A stretch of DNA of 64,000 nt from Streptomyces albogriseolus (GCA_014650475.1 BMVA01000008.1:248001-312000), one strand, 5' to 3'; positions 34,597 through 43,980 are shown, counted from the stretch's first letter. The notes: a model not told the origin generated them from the sequence alone. Numbers and translations: made by a program.

Positions 34597-35679
34597 TCAT
34601 GTGACGAGGAGGAGGACGAGGACGACGAGGGCCGCGGCCGCCGCCAGCACCGCTGCGGTGTTCCGGCGGCCCTCGTCCGACATGGCCGGCCGCACCGTGA
34701 GGCGGCCGGCCACGTTCCTGAAGACGTAGTACTCCCTGTTGCCGCTGCCCTTGGGTCGCGCCCTGACGACGGTGAGCCGTCTGATGACGACGGTGCGGTC
34801 CTGCTCCCCCTTCACCGTGTCCAGGTGCTGTTCGACGAGCGAGCGGTGCGGGAGGGGGAGGTCGTCGGGGAGCGGGTCCCCGGGGCCGAGCCGGTTCTCG
34901 TGCCACGACCCGGCGTGCAGCTGTGACGTCACCCGCTTCGGCGGACGGTGCGGCCACGGCACCTTCTCGGTCTCCGAGGTCCAGGTGATCCGTCCGGCGG
35001 TCCAGGAGGTCAGCTCACCGCGGCCACCGCACGTCCTGCACCTGACGGTCCCCTTGGAGGTGCAGGTCGTGCACGGAACGCGCCCCCGTCCCTGGCACGT
35101 CTGGCATCTGACCTTCCCCCAGCCCTGGCAGCCGCCGCACGCGCTGTCGGGTGTGCCGCAGGCCGCGCATGTCACCCGCTCCTCGGGGCGCACCGGCCTG
35201 CGCGCCTTGGGCGGGCGGGCCGTACGGCCGGGCTTGCCGCCGTGCGCGAGGTACTGCGTGCACGGGGAGACCCCGGCGCACACGGGGCAGGGCCGGGCGG
35301 GCTCGCACGGACGGTACGTCATGCCGTCGCAGGCGGGACACTGCCGGAGGCCGTTCCCGCAGGCGCAGGCACGCTTGCTCACCGTGTCCCGCTTGACCAG
35401 GTCGAGCGGCTCGCCGCGCCGCACGTCCCGCGGGTCCACCTCGTATTCGTCCAGCACGTCGTAGACCGGCCGTTCGGCGAGGCCGGGGTCGCCGGGCTCG
35501 TCACGGGTCGTCTCGATGCGCGTCTCGACGCGCCGGACGACCGAGGCGTCGAGCAGGTGCAGCCGGTCGAGGTGGAAGTACGCGGACGTCCGAGCCCCCC
35601 ATCTCCCCCGGCGGCGAGCCAGGCGCGCGTCCAGCTCCGCCCGCACCTCGTCCTCGGACGGATCCTCGGCCACCGTCAC
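34597..35679 (-). CDS. cysteine-rich DnaJ-like zinc-finger protein with C-terminal anchor
   Basis: 360 residues from GTG 35679, chosen because GGGGGAG lies 8 nt upstream; GTG 35688 would overlap that site. The central region (about 108-235) holds at least eight CxxC pairs, several as CxxCxGxG (CQTCQGRGRVPCTTC, CRTCGGRG), the DnaJ zinc-finger pattern, without a J domain. The C-terminus is a hydrophobic helix (AAVLAAAAALVVLVLLLV) at the very end, so the protein is tail-anchored with the zinc fingers inside. A chaperone- or disulfide-related scaffold role is plausible but not shown. Convergent with the UPF0303 gene. Confidence 0.7.
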   Translation of the reverse strand: MTVAEDPSEDEVRAELDARLARRRGRWGARTSAYFHLDRLHLLDASVVRRVETRIETTRDEPGDPGLAERPVYDVLDEYEVDPRDVRRGEPLDLVKRDTVSKRACACGNGLRQCPACDGMTYRPCEPARPCPVCAGVSPCTQYLAHGGKPGRTARPPKARRPVRPEERVTCAACGTPDSACGGCQGWGKVRCQTCQGRGRVPCTTCTSKGTVRCRTCGGRGELTSWTAGRITWTSETEKVPWPHRPPKRVTSQLHAGSWHENRLGPGDPLPDDLPLPHRSLVEQHLDTVKGEQDRTVVIRRLTVVRARPKGSGNREYYVFRNVAGRLTVRPAMSDEGRRNTAAVLAAAAALVVLVLLLVT

Positions 35680-35800
35680 GCAGCTCACTCCCCCCGGGTC
35701 GCGCGCCGCCCCGCCCCTCGGCGGGCGTGGACCGGCGTCGGGCGGACCCAGTGTGGCGGGGCGGGGCCCGACGGGGAAGGGCGCGTGCGACGGCCCTGCG

Positions 35801-35827
35801 GGGGAGCGCGGGAAACCCGCGCTCCCC
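35801..35827 (-). terminator. terminator of the FAH gene
   Basis: A perfect 12-bp stem (35801-35812 with 35816-35827) and AAA loop, directly after the stop codon of the minus-strand gene. Confidence 0.75.
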
Positions 35828-35835
35828 CGCCGTGG

Positions 35836-36693
35836 CTACGCCTGCGCCAGCACCTGCCGTTGCCGTCCCAGCCCCGTGACCTCCAGCTCCACCACGTCCC
35901 CTGCCCGCAGGTACGGCTTCGGTTCCGGGTGGCCCATCGCCACCCCGGCCGGGGTGCCGGTGTTGACGACGTCGCCCGGGTACAGGGTCATGAACCGGCT
36001 GACGTAGCGGACGACCTCGCCGACCGGGAAGATCTGCTCCGCCGTCGTGCCGTCCTGCTTCAGCTCGCCGTTGACCCACAGCCGCAGGGACAGGTTCTGC
36101 GGGTCGGGCACCTCGTCGGCGGTGACCAGCCAGGGTCCGAGCGGGTTGAACGTCTCGCAGTTCTTGCCCTTGTCCCAGGTGCCGCCGCGCTCGGTCTGGA
36201 ACTCCCGCTCGGAGACGTCGTGGGCGACGGCGTACCCGGCGACGTGCGCGAGTCCTTCCTCCGCCGACTCCAGGTACCGCGCGGTCCGCCCGATCACGAC
36301 GGCCAGTTCGACCTCCCAGTCGGTCTTCACCGACCCGCGCGGGATCAGCACGGTGTCGTCGGGGCCGACGACGGTGTCCGGGGCCTTGAAGAAGATCACC
36401 GGCTCGGCGGGCGGCTCGGCGCCGGTCTCGCGGGCGTGGTCGTGGTAGTTCAGCCCGATGCACACGATCTTGCCGATCCGCGCGAGCGGCGGCCCGGTGC
36501 GCAGCCCCGTCGCGTCCAGCGCGGGCAGGTCGCCGGCGGCGGCCGCGCTCCTGATCCGGCCGAGGGCGTCCTCGTCGGCGAGGAGCGTCCCGTCGATGTC
36601 CGCGACGAGTCCGGACAGGTCCCGCAGGGTCCCGTCGGGGTCGAGCAGCGCGGGCCGTTCGCGTCCCGCCGTACCGACGCGCAGCAGCTTCAT
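35836..36693 (-). CDS. fumarylacetoacetate-hydrolase family protein
   Basis: 285 residues from ATG 36693 (GGGAG 8 nt upstream). FAH fold: GLNYHDHARETG, IFFKAPDTVVGPDD, and the metal-binding Glu-x-Glu in DWEVELAVVIG. Also VAGYAVAHDVSEREFQ and NTGTPAGVAMG. This matches the acylpyruvase / 2-hydroxyhepta-2,4-diene-1,7-dioate isomerase / ureidoglycolate-lyase-like group, which cleave or isomerise 2-oxo acids with Mg or Mn. The substrate cannot be told from sequence. It is separated from yidC-like genes by a 148-nt gap and may still share a transcript. Confidence 0.8.
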   Translation of the reverse strand: MKLLRVGTAGRERPALLDPDGTLRDLSGLVADIDGTLLADEDALGRIRSAAAAGDLPALDATGLRTGPPLARIGKIVCIGLNYHDHARETGAEPPAEPVIFFKAPDTVVGPDDTVLIPRGSVKTDWEVELAVVIGRTARYLESAEEGLAHVAGYAVAHDVSEREFQTERGGTWDKGKNCETFNPLGPWLVTADEVPDPQNLSLRLWVNGELKQDGTTAEQIFPVGEVVRYVSRFMTLYPGDVVNTGTPAGVAMGHPEPKPYLRAGDVVELEVTGLGRQRQVLAQA

Positions 36694-36841
36694 GGTCGTG
36701 TCTCCCTCGCTCGCGGGCGCCCGCCCGACGGGGACGACCGGTGCGGCGGGCGCGGCCGTCGGAGGACCGGCCGATCCTCCAGGCCGGGCCCTCCACTCCG
36801 CAAGACCCGGTTCACGTACTGGACCGCGCCCGCCGCGCACC

Positions 36842-37570
36842 TCACCGGTACAGCACGGACCGCTCGATCACGCTCCACGTCGTGGAGGTGACCACGTACA
36901 GCGCGGCGGCGAGGGGCACGACGGCGACCGTGACCAGGGTGAGGAAGGACATGAACGGCATCACCTTCATCACCCCGCCCATGGCGGCGGCGCCCGGCAC
37001 CTGCGGGTCGGCGCCCGCCGTGCCCGCGAGCGCCGCCGAGGCCTCGGTCATCCGGCGGGAGAGCCGGTAGCTGACGTACGCGACGACCGTGACGACGGCG
37101 AAGAGGCCGAGGTACACCAGGCCGGCCCCGCTGAACACGCCGCCGTCGCCGAGGGCGTCCGCCCACCGGCCGCCGAGGGGCGCGTCGAGGAGCTGGTGGG
37201 TGAGCAGCGTGTTGGGCTCGCCGCCGATCGTGCCGCTGGAGAAGAGGTGGTAGAGCAGGAAGAACGCGGGGAGCTGGAGCAGGCTGGGCAGGCAGCCGGA
37301 CAGCGGGGACACCTTCTCCTCGGCGTGCAGTTCCAGTACGGCCTTCTGGAGCTTCTCGGGGTTCTTGCCGTGCTTGCGGCGCAGTTCGGCGATGCGCGGC
37401 TGGAGCGCGGCGCGCGCCTTCTGCCCGCGTGCGGCGGCCCGGGAGAGCGGGTGGACGAGGAGGCGTACGAGGGCCGTGAACGCGATGATCGCGGCGGCCG
37501 CGGCGGACAGGCCGAACAGGGGGCGGAGCAGGTCGGCGAGCTGCTCGACCAGGGTGGCGAAGACAGACAA
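36842..37570 (-). CDS. YidC/Oxa1-family membrane insertase (second paralogue)
   Basis: 242 residues, TTG 37570 with GGAGGG 7 nt upstream. No large periplasmic domain, so an Oxa1-like short form. Features: long first helix with a lysine/arginine cytoplasmic hairpin (ARAALQPRIAELRRKHGKNPEKLQ), conserved LSGCLPSLLQLPAFFLLYHL, and a final helix ending TTWSVIERSVLYR. The housekeeping YidC lies with rnpA/oriC in Streptomyces, so this is an additional insertase. Paired with a DUF6412 gene upstream. Confidence 0.85.
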   Translation of the reverse strand: MSVFATLVEQLADLLRPLFGLSAAAAAIIAFTALVRLLVHPLSRAAARGQKARAALQPRIAELRRKHGKNPEKLQKAVLELHAEEKVSPLSGCLPSLLQLPAFFLLYHLFSSGTIGGEPNTLLTHQLLDAPLGGRWADALGDGGVFSGAGLVYLGLFAVVTVVAYVSYRLSRRMTEASAALAGTAGADPQVPGAAAMGGVMKVMPFMSFLTLVTVAVVPLAAALYVVTSTTWSVIERSVLYR

Positions 37571-37708
37571 GGGTGAGCCCTCCGGGGGTCTCGTCGTGCC
37601 GGGGGTCCCGGCGCGGCGGACGGCCGGGACGGGACGGGGAAGGTCGGCATGACGACCCGCGCGCGGGGCGGGCGGAAGGATCGCGGGGAGAACGTCCCGC
37701 GAGATGCC

Positions 37709-38068
37709 CTACGCGGCGGTCGCCGGGAGGGCGTGACCGGGCGCTCGGGGGCGGGTGCGCCCCTTGGCGTCGGGATCCCGCTGGGGGAGGAAGGCGGTGC
37801 GCCGGGCGCGGTCGCGCAGGGCCGTCCGCACCCGGGTGGGCGGCACGGCGGGCGCGCTGCGGGCGGCGACCACGGAGCAGAGGCTGAGGGCGGCGCCGGC
37901 CGCGGCGGTCGCGGCGAGCGTGACGTGGACCAGGGCGAGGCCGCCGTCGGGGGCCGGGCTCAGCAGCAGGGCGATCTGGAGCAGCGGGAAGAGCACGGCG
38001 AGGAGAGTGCGCGCGGAACGCGTGGCCGGCCGTCCGGCGGGCGCGTGCCGCGTGGTGAACCCTGACAT
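37709..38068 (-). CDS. DUF6412-type small membrane protein
   Basis: 119 residues from ATG 38068. Two membrane segments (about 20-42 and 48-70) with a basic C-terminal tail (RVRTALRDRARRTAFLPQRDPDAKGRTRPRAPGHA). The tail motif TAFLPQRDPDAKGRTRPRAPG is typical of the small proteins found beside the extra yidC in Streptomyces (DUF6412). Function unknown; probably a partner or regulator of the insertase. Confidence 0.65.
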   Translation of the reverse strand: MSGFTTRHAPAGRPATRSARTLLAVLFPLLQIALLLSPAPDGGLALVHVTLAATAAAGAALSLCSVVAARSAPAVPPTRVRTALRDRARRTAFLPQRDPDAKGRTRPRAPGHALPATAA

Positions 38069-38155
38069 GGGCCGTGTCCCCCTCTCTCCGTCTCGTGGTG
38101 CGTCGTGCACCGCATTGTGCCAGGCCCCTCTGTCGGCGCGGCGTGAGCCGGGCGG

Positions 38156-38683
38156 TCAGGCGGGGTCGGTCTCCACGGGCCGCAGCAGCCGCTTCGGCTT
38201 GAGCAGCGCCCGGCTGACCGGGTCGGCCGGCTCCCGGCTGAGATCCGGTCCCGGCACCACTTCGACGTCCCCGACGGCCACGACGGTTCCGCAGGACGGG
38301 CAGTCGCTGTACGGGCCGAGCTCGGTGCCGCAGTCGGCGTGCCGGAAGATCCGCAGCCGCCGCTGGGTGAGGTGCTCGCGGCCCCACAGCCCGAGGGCGC
38401 GCAGGGTGGGCCACAGGGCGATGCCGCGGTCGGTGAGGACGTACTCGTCGCGGGGCGGGGACTCCTGGTAGCGGCGCTTCTCCAGGATGCCCTGGGCGGT
38501 GAGCGTCTGGAGCCGGGAGGCGAGGACCGCGCGCGGGATGCCGAGGTGGACGAGGAAGTCGTTGTAGCGGCGCACGCCGTAGAACGCGTCGCGGATGACG
38601 AGCAGCGTCCAGCGTTCGCCGATGACCTCCAGGGCGCTCGCGATGGAGCACTCCTGTGTCGCGTAGTCCTTGCCCAGTGCCAT
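38156..38683 (-). CDS. HxlR-family regulator with zinc-ribbon C-terminus
   Basis: 175 residues from ATG 38683. The -10 box TACAGT ends 7 nt before the ATG and there is no ribosome site, so it is leaderless. Winged helix DYATQECSIASALEVIGERWTLLVIRDAFYGVRRYNDF (about 5-45) with the conserved Cys of HxlR redox/electrophile sensors. After the wHTH the C-terminus contains HADCGTELGPYSDCPSCG, a CxxC-type metal-binding pair. Divergent from the MFS exporter, with an operator between. This is the classical local repressor arrangement. Confidence 0.85.
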   Translation of the reverse strand: MALGKDYATQECSIASALEVIGERWTLLVIRDAFYGVRRYNDFLVHLGIPRAVLASRLQTLTAQGILEKRRYQESPPRDEYVLTDRGIALWPTLRALGLWGREHLTQRRLRIFRHADCGTELGPYSDCPSCGTVVAVGDVEVVPGPDLSREPADPVSRALLKPKRLLRPVETDPA

Positions 38684-38690
38684 GCCGTCC

Positions 38691-38696
38691 ACTGTA
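38691..38696 (-). promoter_or_regulatory. -10 box of leaderless HxlR gene
   Basis: TACAGT on the minus strand with 7 nt to the ATG at 38683. Confidence 0.55.
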
Positions 38697-38714
38697 ACCA
38701 CTTTTCCCGTTGTT

Positions 38715-38731
38715 GGTTCATTGACCGAACC
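38715..38731. promoter_or_regulatory. HxlR operator candidate
   Basis: GGTTC-N7-GAACC (38715-38731) between the divergent HxlR and MFS genes, overlapping TTGACC (38721-38726). TACGGT at 38741-38746 may be the plus-strand -10 box. Confidence 0.5.
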
Positions 38732-38836
38732 GACTGGTGCTACGGTGGCCGGGTCCGGGTGAGTTCATCAGGCGAACCTACCCTCCCCCGACTCCTCACC
38801 CAGCCCCTCCCCGATCCCGCAGAGGACCCCGACGAC

Positions 38837-40237
38837 ATGACCGCCACCCCCGCCTCCGCCGCACCGGCGCAGGCCGCCACCGCGCGCGCCGCCGGCCCCG
38901 CATCGCCACCGCGCCCCGGCGCCACCCTGGCCCTGACCAGCGCCGCCACGGCCGTGGCGCTGATGACGTACACCGCCCCGATCGTCACGCTGCCCGCGAC
39001 CGCGGCCGCCCTGCACACCCCCCTGTCAGCCCAGGCGTGGCTGCTCAACGGCACCCCGCTCGGGCTCGCCGCGCTGCTCCTGGTGGCCGGCAGCCTCGCC
39101 GACGACTACGGCCGCCGCCGGATCTTCGTCTGGGGCACCCTGGCACTCGGCGTCACCACGGCCCTCGGGGCCCTCGCCACCGGCACCTGGCTGTTCACCC
39201 TGGCCCGGATCGCCCAGGGCGCGGCCAGCGCGGCCCTGCTGGCCAGCAGTCTCGGCCTGATCGTGCACGCCTTCCCCACGGCCGCCGGACGGCTGCGCGC
39301 GACGGGGGTGTGGGGCGCGTTCGTCACCGGAGGCATCGCGGTGGGCCCGCTGCTCGCCGCCGGGATACCCGACTGGCGCACGGTCTACGGCGTCCTCGGC
39401 GCCGCCGCCCTGCTGATCGCCCTCCTCGGCACCCGCGCGCTCACCGAGTCGCGGTCCCCGCGCGGCGGCCGGCCCGACTTCGCCGGGGCCGCGACCTTCG
39501 GACTGGCGCTGGTCTCCCTGGTGGCGGCCCTCACGCTGGGCCGGGACGGCTGGCTGCGGGCGCCGGTGTGGCTGCTGCTCGGCGCGACCGCCGTCCTCCT
39601 CGCCGGGTTCGCCCTGGTGGAGCGGCGCACGGCGACCCCGATGATCGACCTGTCCCTGCTCCGCCACCGCGGCTTCCTCGCGTCCTCCGTCGGCGGCCTG
39701 TTCACGGGACTGTCGGTGATCGGCCTGTTCAGCTTCCTGCCGGCGGTCCTCCAGCGGGTGCTCGGGATGTCCGCGATGGACACGGCGCTGCTGTCCCTGC
39801 TGTGGGCGGGTCTCGCCTTCGCCGTCGCGCTGCAGGCCCGCCGCCTGGCCGACCGTATCCCGACGCGCGTCCAGCTCGCCCTCGCCTTCGCCCTGCACGC
39901 CGTCGGCGTGATCACCATGCTCGGCGCGGTCGACGCGGGCTCCACGGCCCGGTTCGTCCCCGGCATGATGATCGCCGGTGTCGGCAGCGGCCTGCTCAAC
40001 GCGGCGCTGCCGCTGCTCGCCGTCGAGTCGGTCCCGGCCGCGCGGGCCGCGATGGGCTCCGGCGCGCAGCAGACCCTGCGTTACATCGGCTCGTGCGCCG
40101 GCGTCTCCCTCACCATCGCCGTGGCGACGTCGTCGAGCGGCGGCCCGGCCCGCGGCACGGACGTCGCGATGGTGGTGTCCGCGGTGCTGGCGCTGGTCGC
40201 GGCGGTGGCGGTGCTGGCGCTGCGGGAACGGTCGTAG
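38837..40237 (+). CDS. MFS transporter, DHA2-type drug exporter
   Basis: 466 residues from ATG 38837 (AGAGGA upstream; a GTG at 38759 is a possible longer start). About 13-14 transmembrane helices. Motif A GSLADDYGRRRIF after helix 2, and motif C-like GGIAVGPLLAAGIPDWR in helix 5, which marks antiporters of the drug exporter families. Expected to export a small lipophilic compound in exchange for protons. Divergent from the HxlR regulator. Confidence 0.85.
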   Translation: MTATPASAAPAQAATARAAGPASPPRPGATLALTSAATAVALMTYTAPIVTLPATAAALHTPLSAQAWLLNGTPLGLAALLLVAGSLADDYGRRRIFVWGTLALGVTTALGALATGTWLFTLARIAQGAASAALLASSLGLIVHAFPTAAGRLRATGVWGAFVTGGIAVGPLLAAGIPDWRTVYGVLGAAALLIALLGTRALTESRSPRGGRPDFAGAATFGLALVSLVAALTLGRDGWLRAPVWLLLGATAVLLAGFALVERRTATPMIDLSLLRHRGFLASSVGGLFTGLSVIGLFSFLPAVLQRVLGMSAMDTALLSLLWAGLAFAVALQARRLADRIPTRVQLALAFALHAVGVITMLGAVDAGSTARFVPGMMIAGVGSGLLNAALPLLAVESVPAARAAMGSGAQQTLRYIGSCAGVSLTIAVATSSSGGPARGTDVAMVVSAVLALVAAVAVLALRERS

Positions 40238-40308
40238 GACCGGGACGAGCCGGCCGTGGACCGGCCCCGGAGGGCCTTCAGGCCCTCACTTCTGTCACCT
40301 GCCGGCAG

Positions 40309-40314
40309 TACGGT
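40309..40314 (+). promoter_or_regulatory. -10 box of leaderless SEC-C gene
   Basis: TACGGT with 7 nt to the ATG at 40322 and no Shine-Dalgarno sequence. Confidence 0.55.
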
Positions 40315-40321
40315 GTCCCCC

Positions 40322-41332
40322 ATGCGCCCCGACACGCCTGCCGAAAACGTCGACCACATCAACGAGGCCGCCCGTCTGGAGCGGACCGCCGACCGCTACC
40401 CCGAGGACGCCGAGGCCCTGCTGCTGCGGGCCGCCGCGCACCGGGAGCTGGCCGGCGACCGCCCGGCCGCGACGGCGCTCTACGACCGCCTGCTGACCTC
40501 GGGCGCGGACCTGGACAACCCGCACCTGGTCCGCGCCCTGAAGGCCTCCAACCTGTGGGAGTACGGCCACGAGGCGGAGGCCCGCGCGATCATCGCCGGC
40601 ATCCGCACGGCGTCCCCGCGCGACCCCGCCGCCTGGGTGATCGTCGCGGAGGCACTGGAGGCGCACGACGAACTGGAGCAGGCGCACGAGACGTTCACCG
40701 CGGCGGTGCGTCTGCTGCTGTCCGGCGTGAGCGAGCCGCCGCGCGCCACGCATCCGCTGCTCCTCGGCCGCCACCGGGTGCGCAGGATGCTGGGCGCGGC
40801 GCACGACGAGTGGGACGCGCTCGCCGACTCCGTGCACACGCACATCATCGGCCTGGACGAGCTGCACGACCCCAAGCGCGTGTGGTCGCTGGGCTCGGAG
40901 AACCCGGAGGAGCTGGAGGCGGAGATCCTGCGGCTGCGCGCCGAGCTGGGCGCGTACCGGGAGGCGCTGTCCCGCCCGTTCCCGGTGGCGGTGCTGCACT
41001 GGCCGGCCGGCGAACTGGCGGAGCTGACGGAGGCGTACCCGGACCTCGCGGAGGAGTACCCGTCCTACGAGGCGCACCTGGGGACGATAGAGGCGGCCCT
41101 GCGCGAACTGGCCGCCTCCGGCACGCCGAACCTGGGCATCGTGCGGGGCACGGTCCCGTCGTACGAGGCGTTCGCCGCGTCGGAGTCGGCGTCCCCGTCC
41201 GACGCCTCGCTTCTCCCCCAGTACGCGACGACGCTCGCGGCGCGGGGGCGTGCGGTGGCGTGGCCGCCGGAGCGGTCGGAGGCGTGCTGGTGCGGGTCGG
41301 GGCGGGCGTACGGGGAGTGCCACGGGGCGTAG
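40322..41332 (+). CDS. TPR-like protein with C-terminal SEC-C zinc motif
   Basis: 336 residues. N-terminal helical repeats (about 10-135; ERTADRYPEDAEALLLRAAAHRELAGDRPAATALYDRLL is a TPR-like pair). A middle region of mixed structure follows. The last 12 residues CWCGSGRAYGECHG form a complete SEC-C metal-binding motif (CxC...CH) as at the end of SecA. SEC-C is a zinc-binding protein-contact module. The partner is unknown. Leaderless start at ATG 40322. Confidence 0.8.
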   Translation: MRPDTPAENVDHINEAARLERTADRYPEDAEALLLRAAAHRELAGDRPAATALYDRLLTSGADLDNPHLVRALKASNLWEYGHEAEARAIIAGIRTASPRDPAAWVIVAEALEAHDELEQAHETFTAAVRLLLSGVSEPPRATHPLLLGRHRVRRMLGAAHDEWDALADSVHTHIIGLDELHDPKRVWSLGSENPEELEAEILRLRAELGAYREALSRPFPVAVLHWPAGELAELTEAYPDLAEEYPSYEAHLGTIEAALRELAASGTPNLGIVRGTVPSYEAFAASESASPSDASLLPQYATTLAARGRAVAWPPERSEACWCGSGRAYGECHGA

Positions 41333-41409
41333 ACGCTAGCGTCACCGACGCGCGCGCAGGGGTGCGCCCGGCCACCGGTTCGTCCGGCGGCCGGGCGCGC
41401 TCGCTGTTG

Positions 41410-41462
41410 CCGGTGTCGCTACCGGCTCCGGTGTCGGTACCGACTCCGGTGTCGCTACCGGC

Positions 41463-41463
<1 letters not shown>
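41410..41463. repeat. three tandem 18-bp units
   Basis: CCGGTGTCGCTACCGGCT at 41410-41427, a variant at 41428-41445, and an exact copy at 41446-41463. Each unit carries CGGT...ACCG inverted arms, so it can fold. It lies between convergent genes and abuts the hydrolase stop codon; it may act as a weak terminator. Confidence 0.7.
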
Positions 41464-42397
<934 letters not shown>

Positions 42398-42599
42398 CCG
42401 GCGTCATTCCGTCGCCGCGCCGGGCAGCCACACGGGCGGGCGGCTTCCCGCCGTGCCGACGTGTGCGGGCTGTGGCGACCCGGCCGCACTGATCTCATTC
42501 CATCTGCCGCGACGAGGGCGAGCGTCCACCGCCGGGCGGAGATCGGCCTCTGTCGGAGGTTGCAGCGGGCTCGTCGGGAGCGGGTGAACCCCGGGTGGT
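42398..42599. other. gene-poor stretch at the edge of the accessory segment
   Basis: 202 nt where no reading frame shows coding character or family similarity. It lies between the hydrolase promoter and the DUF1801 remnant and may hold the left boundary of the accessory segment. Confidence 0.3.
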
Positions 42600-42781
42600 G
42601 GAGCGGTGCCTCTTCTGCCGTGACGCCGCCCCGCTCGTACGCAGGCATCCCGTGGGCCAGGACTTCCGTACGCCCCTTGACCTCGGCCCGGCACAGCTCA
42701 CGCAGGGGCCGTCAGGACGGCCTTGCAGCAGTCGGGGACCTCAGTGAGGTAGCTGTCGACGTCGGTTGTGCTGATTTGCAC
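42600..42781 (-). pseudogene. frameshifted and truncated DUF1801-family remnant
   Basis: From GTG 42781 the frame gives TTDVDSYLTEVPDCCKAVLTA and then hits TGA. Dropping one base near 42708 restores LRELCRAEVKGRTEVLAHGM and PAYERGGVTAE, the N-terminal half of DUF1801/YdhG-type proteins. The remainder of the domain is missing. The gene therefore has one frameshift and a 3' truncation. Confidence 0.55.
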
Positions 42782-42831
42782 CACGGGGAGCTTGTGCCGA
42801 GCCGGGGGCGCTGTCCCTTCTTAGGTGTGAG

Positions 42832-43818
42832 CTACCGAGCTTGCCTGCCCTGCCTCTCCCAGTACTCGCGGTGATAGCGGAGGTAGGCGGGGTGCACGTA
42901 GTGCCCTTCTCGCACCCTGAGCTGCGGCAGCAGACTGACTCCCAACAAGGGCGCTCGCGGGATCAGATTGCGGTCGTCGTCCAGAGTGACGGCCCCCATG
43001 TCGAGTCGCACATGGCAGTTGGGGCACAGGCAGATGATGTTGGGCTCAACGTCTGGCCCGTCGTGCGGCTTCCCCAAGGGGCGTATGTGCGCTCCTTCGC
43101 AGTAGGGCCTACCGTCGGGCCCCAACAAGCGGAGACCGCACAACTGACACTCTCCGTCATACAGCTGCTTGATCCGTTGCGCGGCAGCCGTATCGCGGAT
43201 CAGTCGACGTACCCGCACGCTGCGCGCACGGGGGAACTTCTCCTCGTACTGTGGCTCGTCGCCTAGTTCCTCCAGCACGTCCATCACATGCCGCTCGAGC
43301 TTCGTCTGCACTTGGTCCTGATCCGGAAGGCGCCGCAGGTCGAATTGGCAGATGCGGACGGGCGACCCATCCGGAGCCGGGTACTTGGAGATCGCGGTGC
43401 GCACGTCCGTAATCTCGTAGAGGCCGTCGTAGCGGTAGGAGTCAGACGGGGAGTAGCGGCGGTCGCCTTCGTAGCCCCGGATCACTCGGACGGGATAGCC
43501 CCGCTCGAAGCTGAGACGCAACGCAGCGTTGTCCGTGTAGGACCAGGACTGACTGCGCAGCAGCCGGCCGCTTGGATCCTTTTCCTTCCCCGGCGATGCT
43601 CCGGTGTACTGGATGCGGTCCCACTCGTCTTCGTCGTCCACGTAGCCGCCGTTCAGGACGATCGCATCGCTGACCTTGCTGCCGTCCTGGTCTAGCAGCC
43701 AGGAGATGCCGCGCTGATTCGTCTGGTGCAGCCGAGCCTCCTGTACGTCCTTCCGCCGATGGAACACCGTGCCCACGGGCACGCCCTCGATGTGTCCGAT
43801 GACGCGTTCGATAGTCAT
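42832..43818 (-). CDS. SRA(YDG)-HNH modified-DNA-dependent endonuclease (type IV restriction)
   Basis: 328 residues. The N-terminal half (about 1-165) is an SRA/YDG domain that flips and reads modified cytosine: SDAIVLNGGYVDDEDEWDRIQYTG, then GRLLRSQSW, NAALRLSFERGYPVRVIRG. The C-terminal half is an HNH nuclease with zinc cysteines C224, C227, C265, C268 and catalytic residues H244 (EGAHIRPLG), N260 (PNIICLC) and H269. Same architecture as Streptomyces type IV enzymes such as the ScoMcrA group, but no separate sulfur-binding domain is seen. Predicted to cut DNA carrying 5-methyl- or modified cytosine. Divergent from the PLD/helicase gene, 162 nt apart. Codon use is less GC-biased than in neighbouring core genes. 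Confidence 0.85.
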   Translation of the reverse strand: MTIERVIGHIEGVPVGTVFHRRKDVQEARLHQTNQRGISWLLDQDGSKVSDAIVLNGGYVDDEDEWDRIQYTGASPGKEKDPSGRLLRSQSWSYTDNAALRLSFERGYPVRVIRGYEGDRRYSPSDSYRYDGLYEITDVRTAISKYPAPDGSPVRICQFDLRRLPDQDQVQTKLERHVMDVLEELGDEPQYEEKFPRARSVRVRRLIRDTAAAQRIKQLYDGECQLCGLRLLGPDGRPYCEGAHIRPLGKPHDGPDVEPNIICLCPNCHVRLDMGAVTLDDDRNLIPRAPLLGVSLLPQLRVREGHYVHPAYLRYHREYWERQGRQAR

Positions 43819-43920
43819 CCACCCATGCTGGAACGCGAGTGATCACTTATGTCGAACTCTCGGTCGACGACGTCAAGTTGAGATCACTCAGCGCATCATC
43901 TCGGCCATCACCGCCTCCGG

Positions 43921-43943
43921 TTGTCAGAGCCCTCTGTTACACA
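43921..43943 (+). promoter_or_regulatory. possible damage-type promoter before the PLD/helicase gene
   Basis: TTGTCAGAG (43921-43929), 8 nt, TACACA (43938-43943). It resembles the element at 4208 (TTGTCAGTG-N8-CAGACT) with one base different in the -35 part and a weaker -10 box. AGTGATCACT (43838-43847) and GAGATCACTC (43880-43889), nearer the SRA-HNH gene, share GATCACT and may be operators. Confidence 0.4.
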
Positions 43944-43980
43944 TAGGCCCAGCTATTCGGCCGTGATCAAAGGAGCGTGC

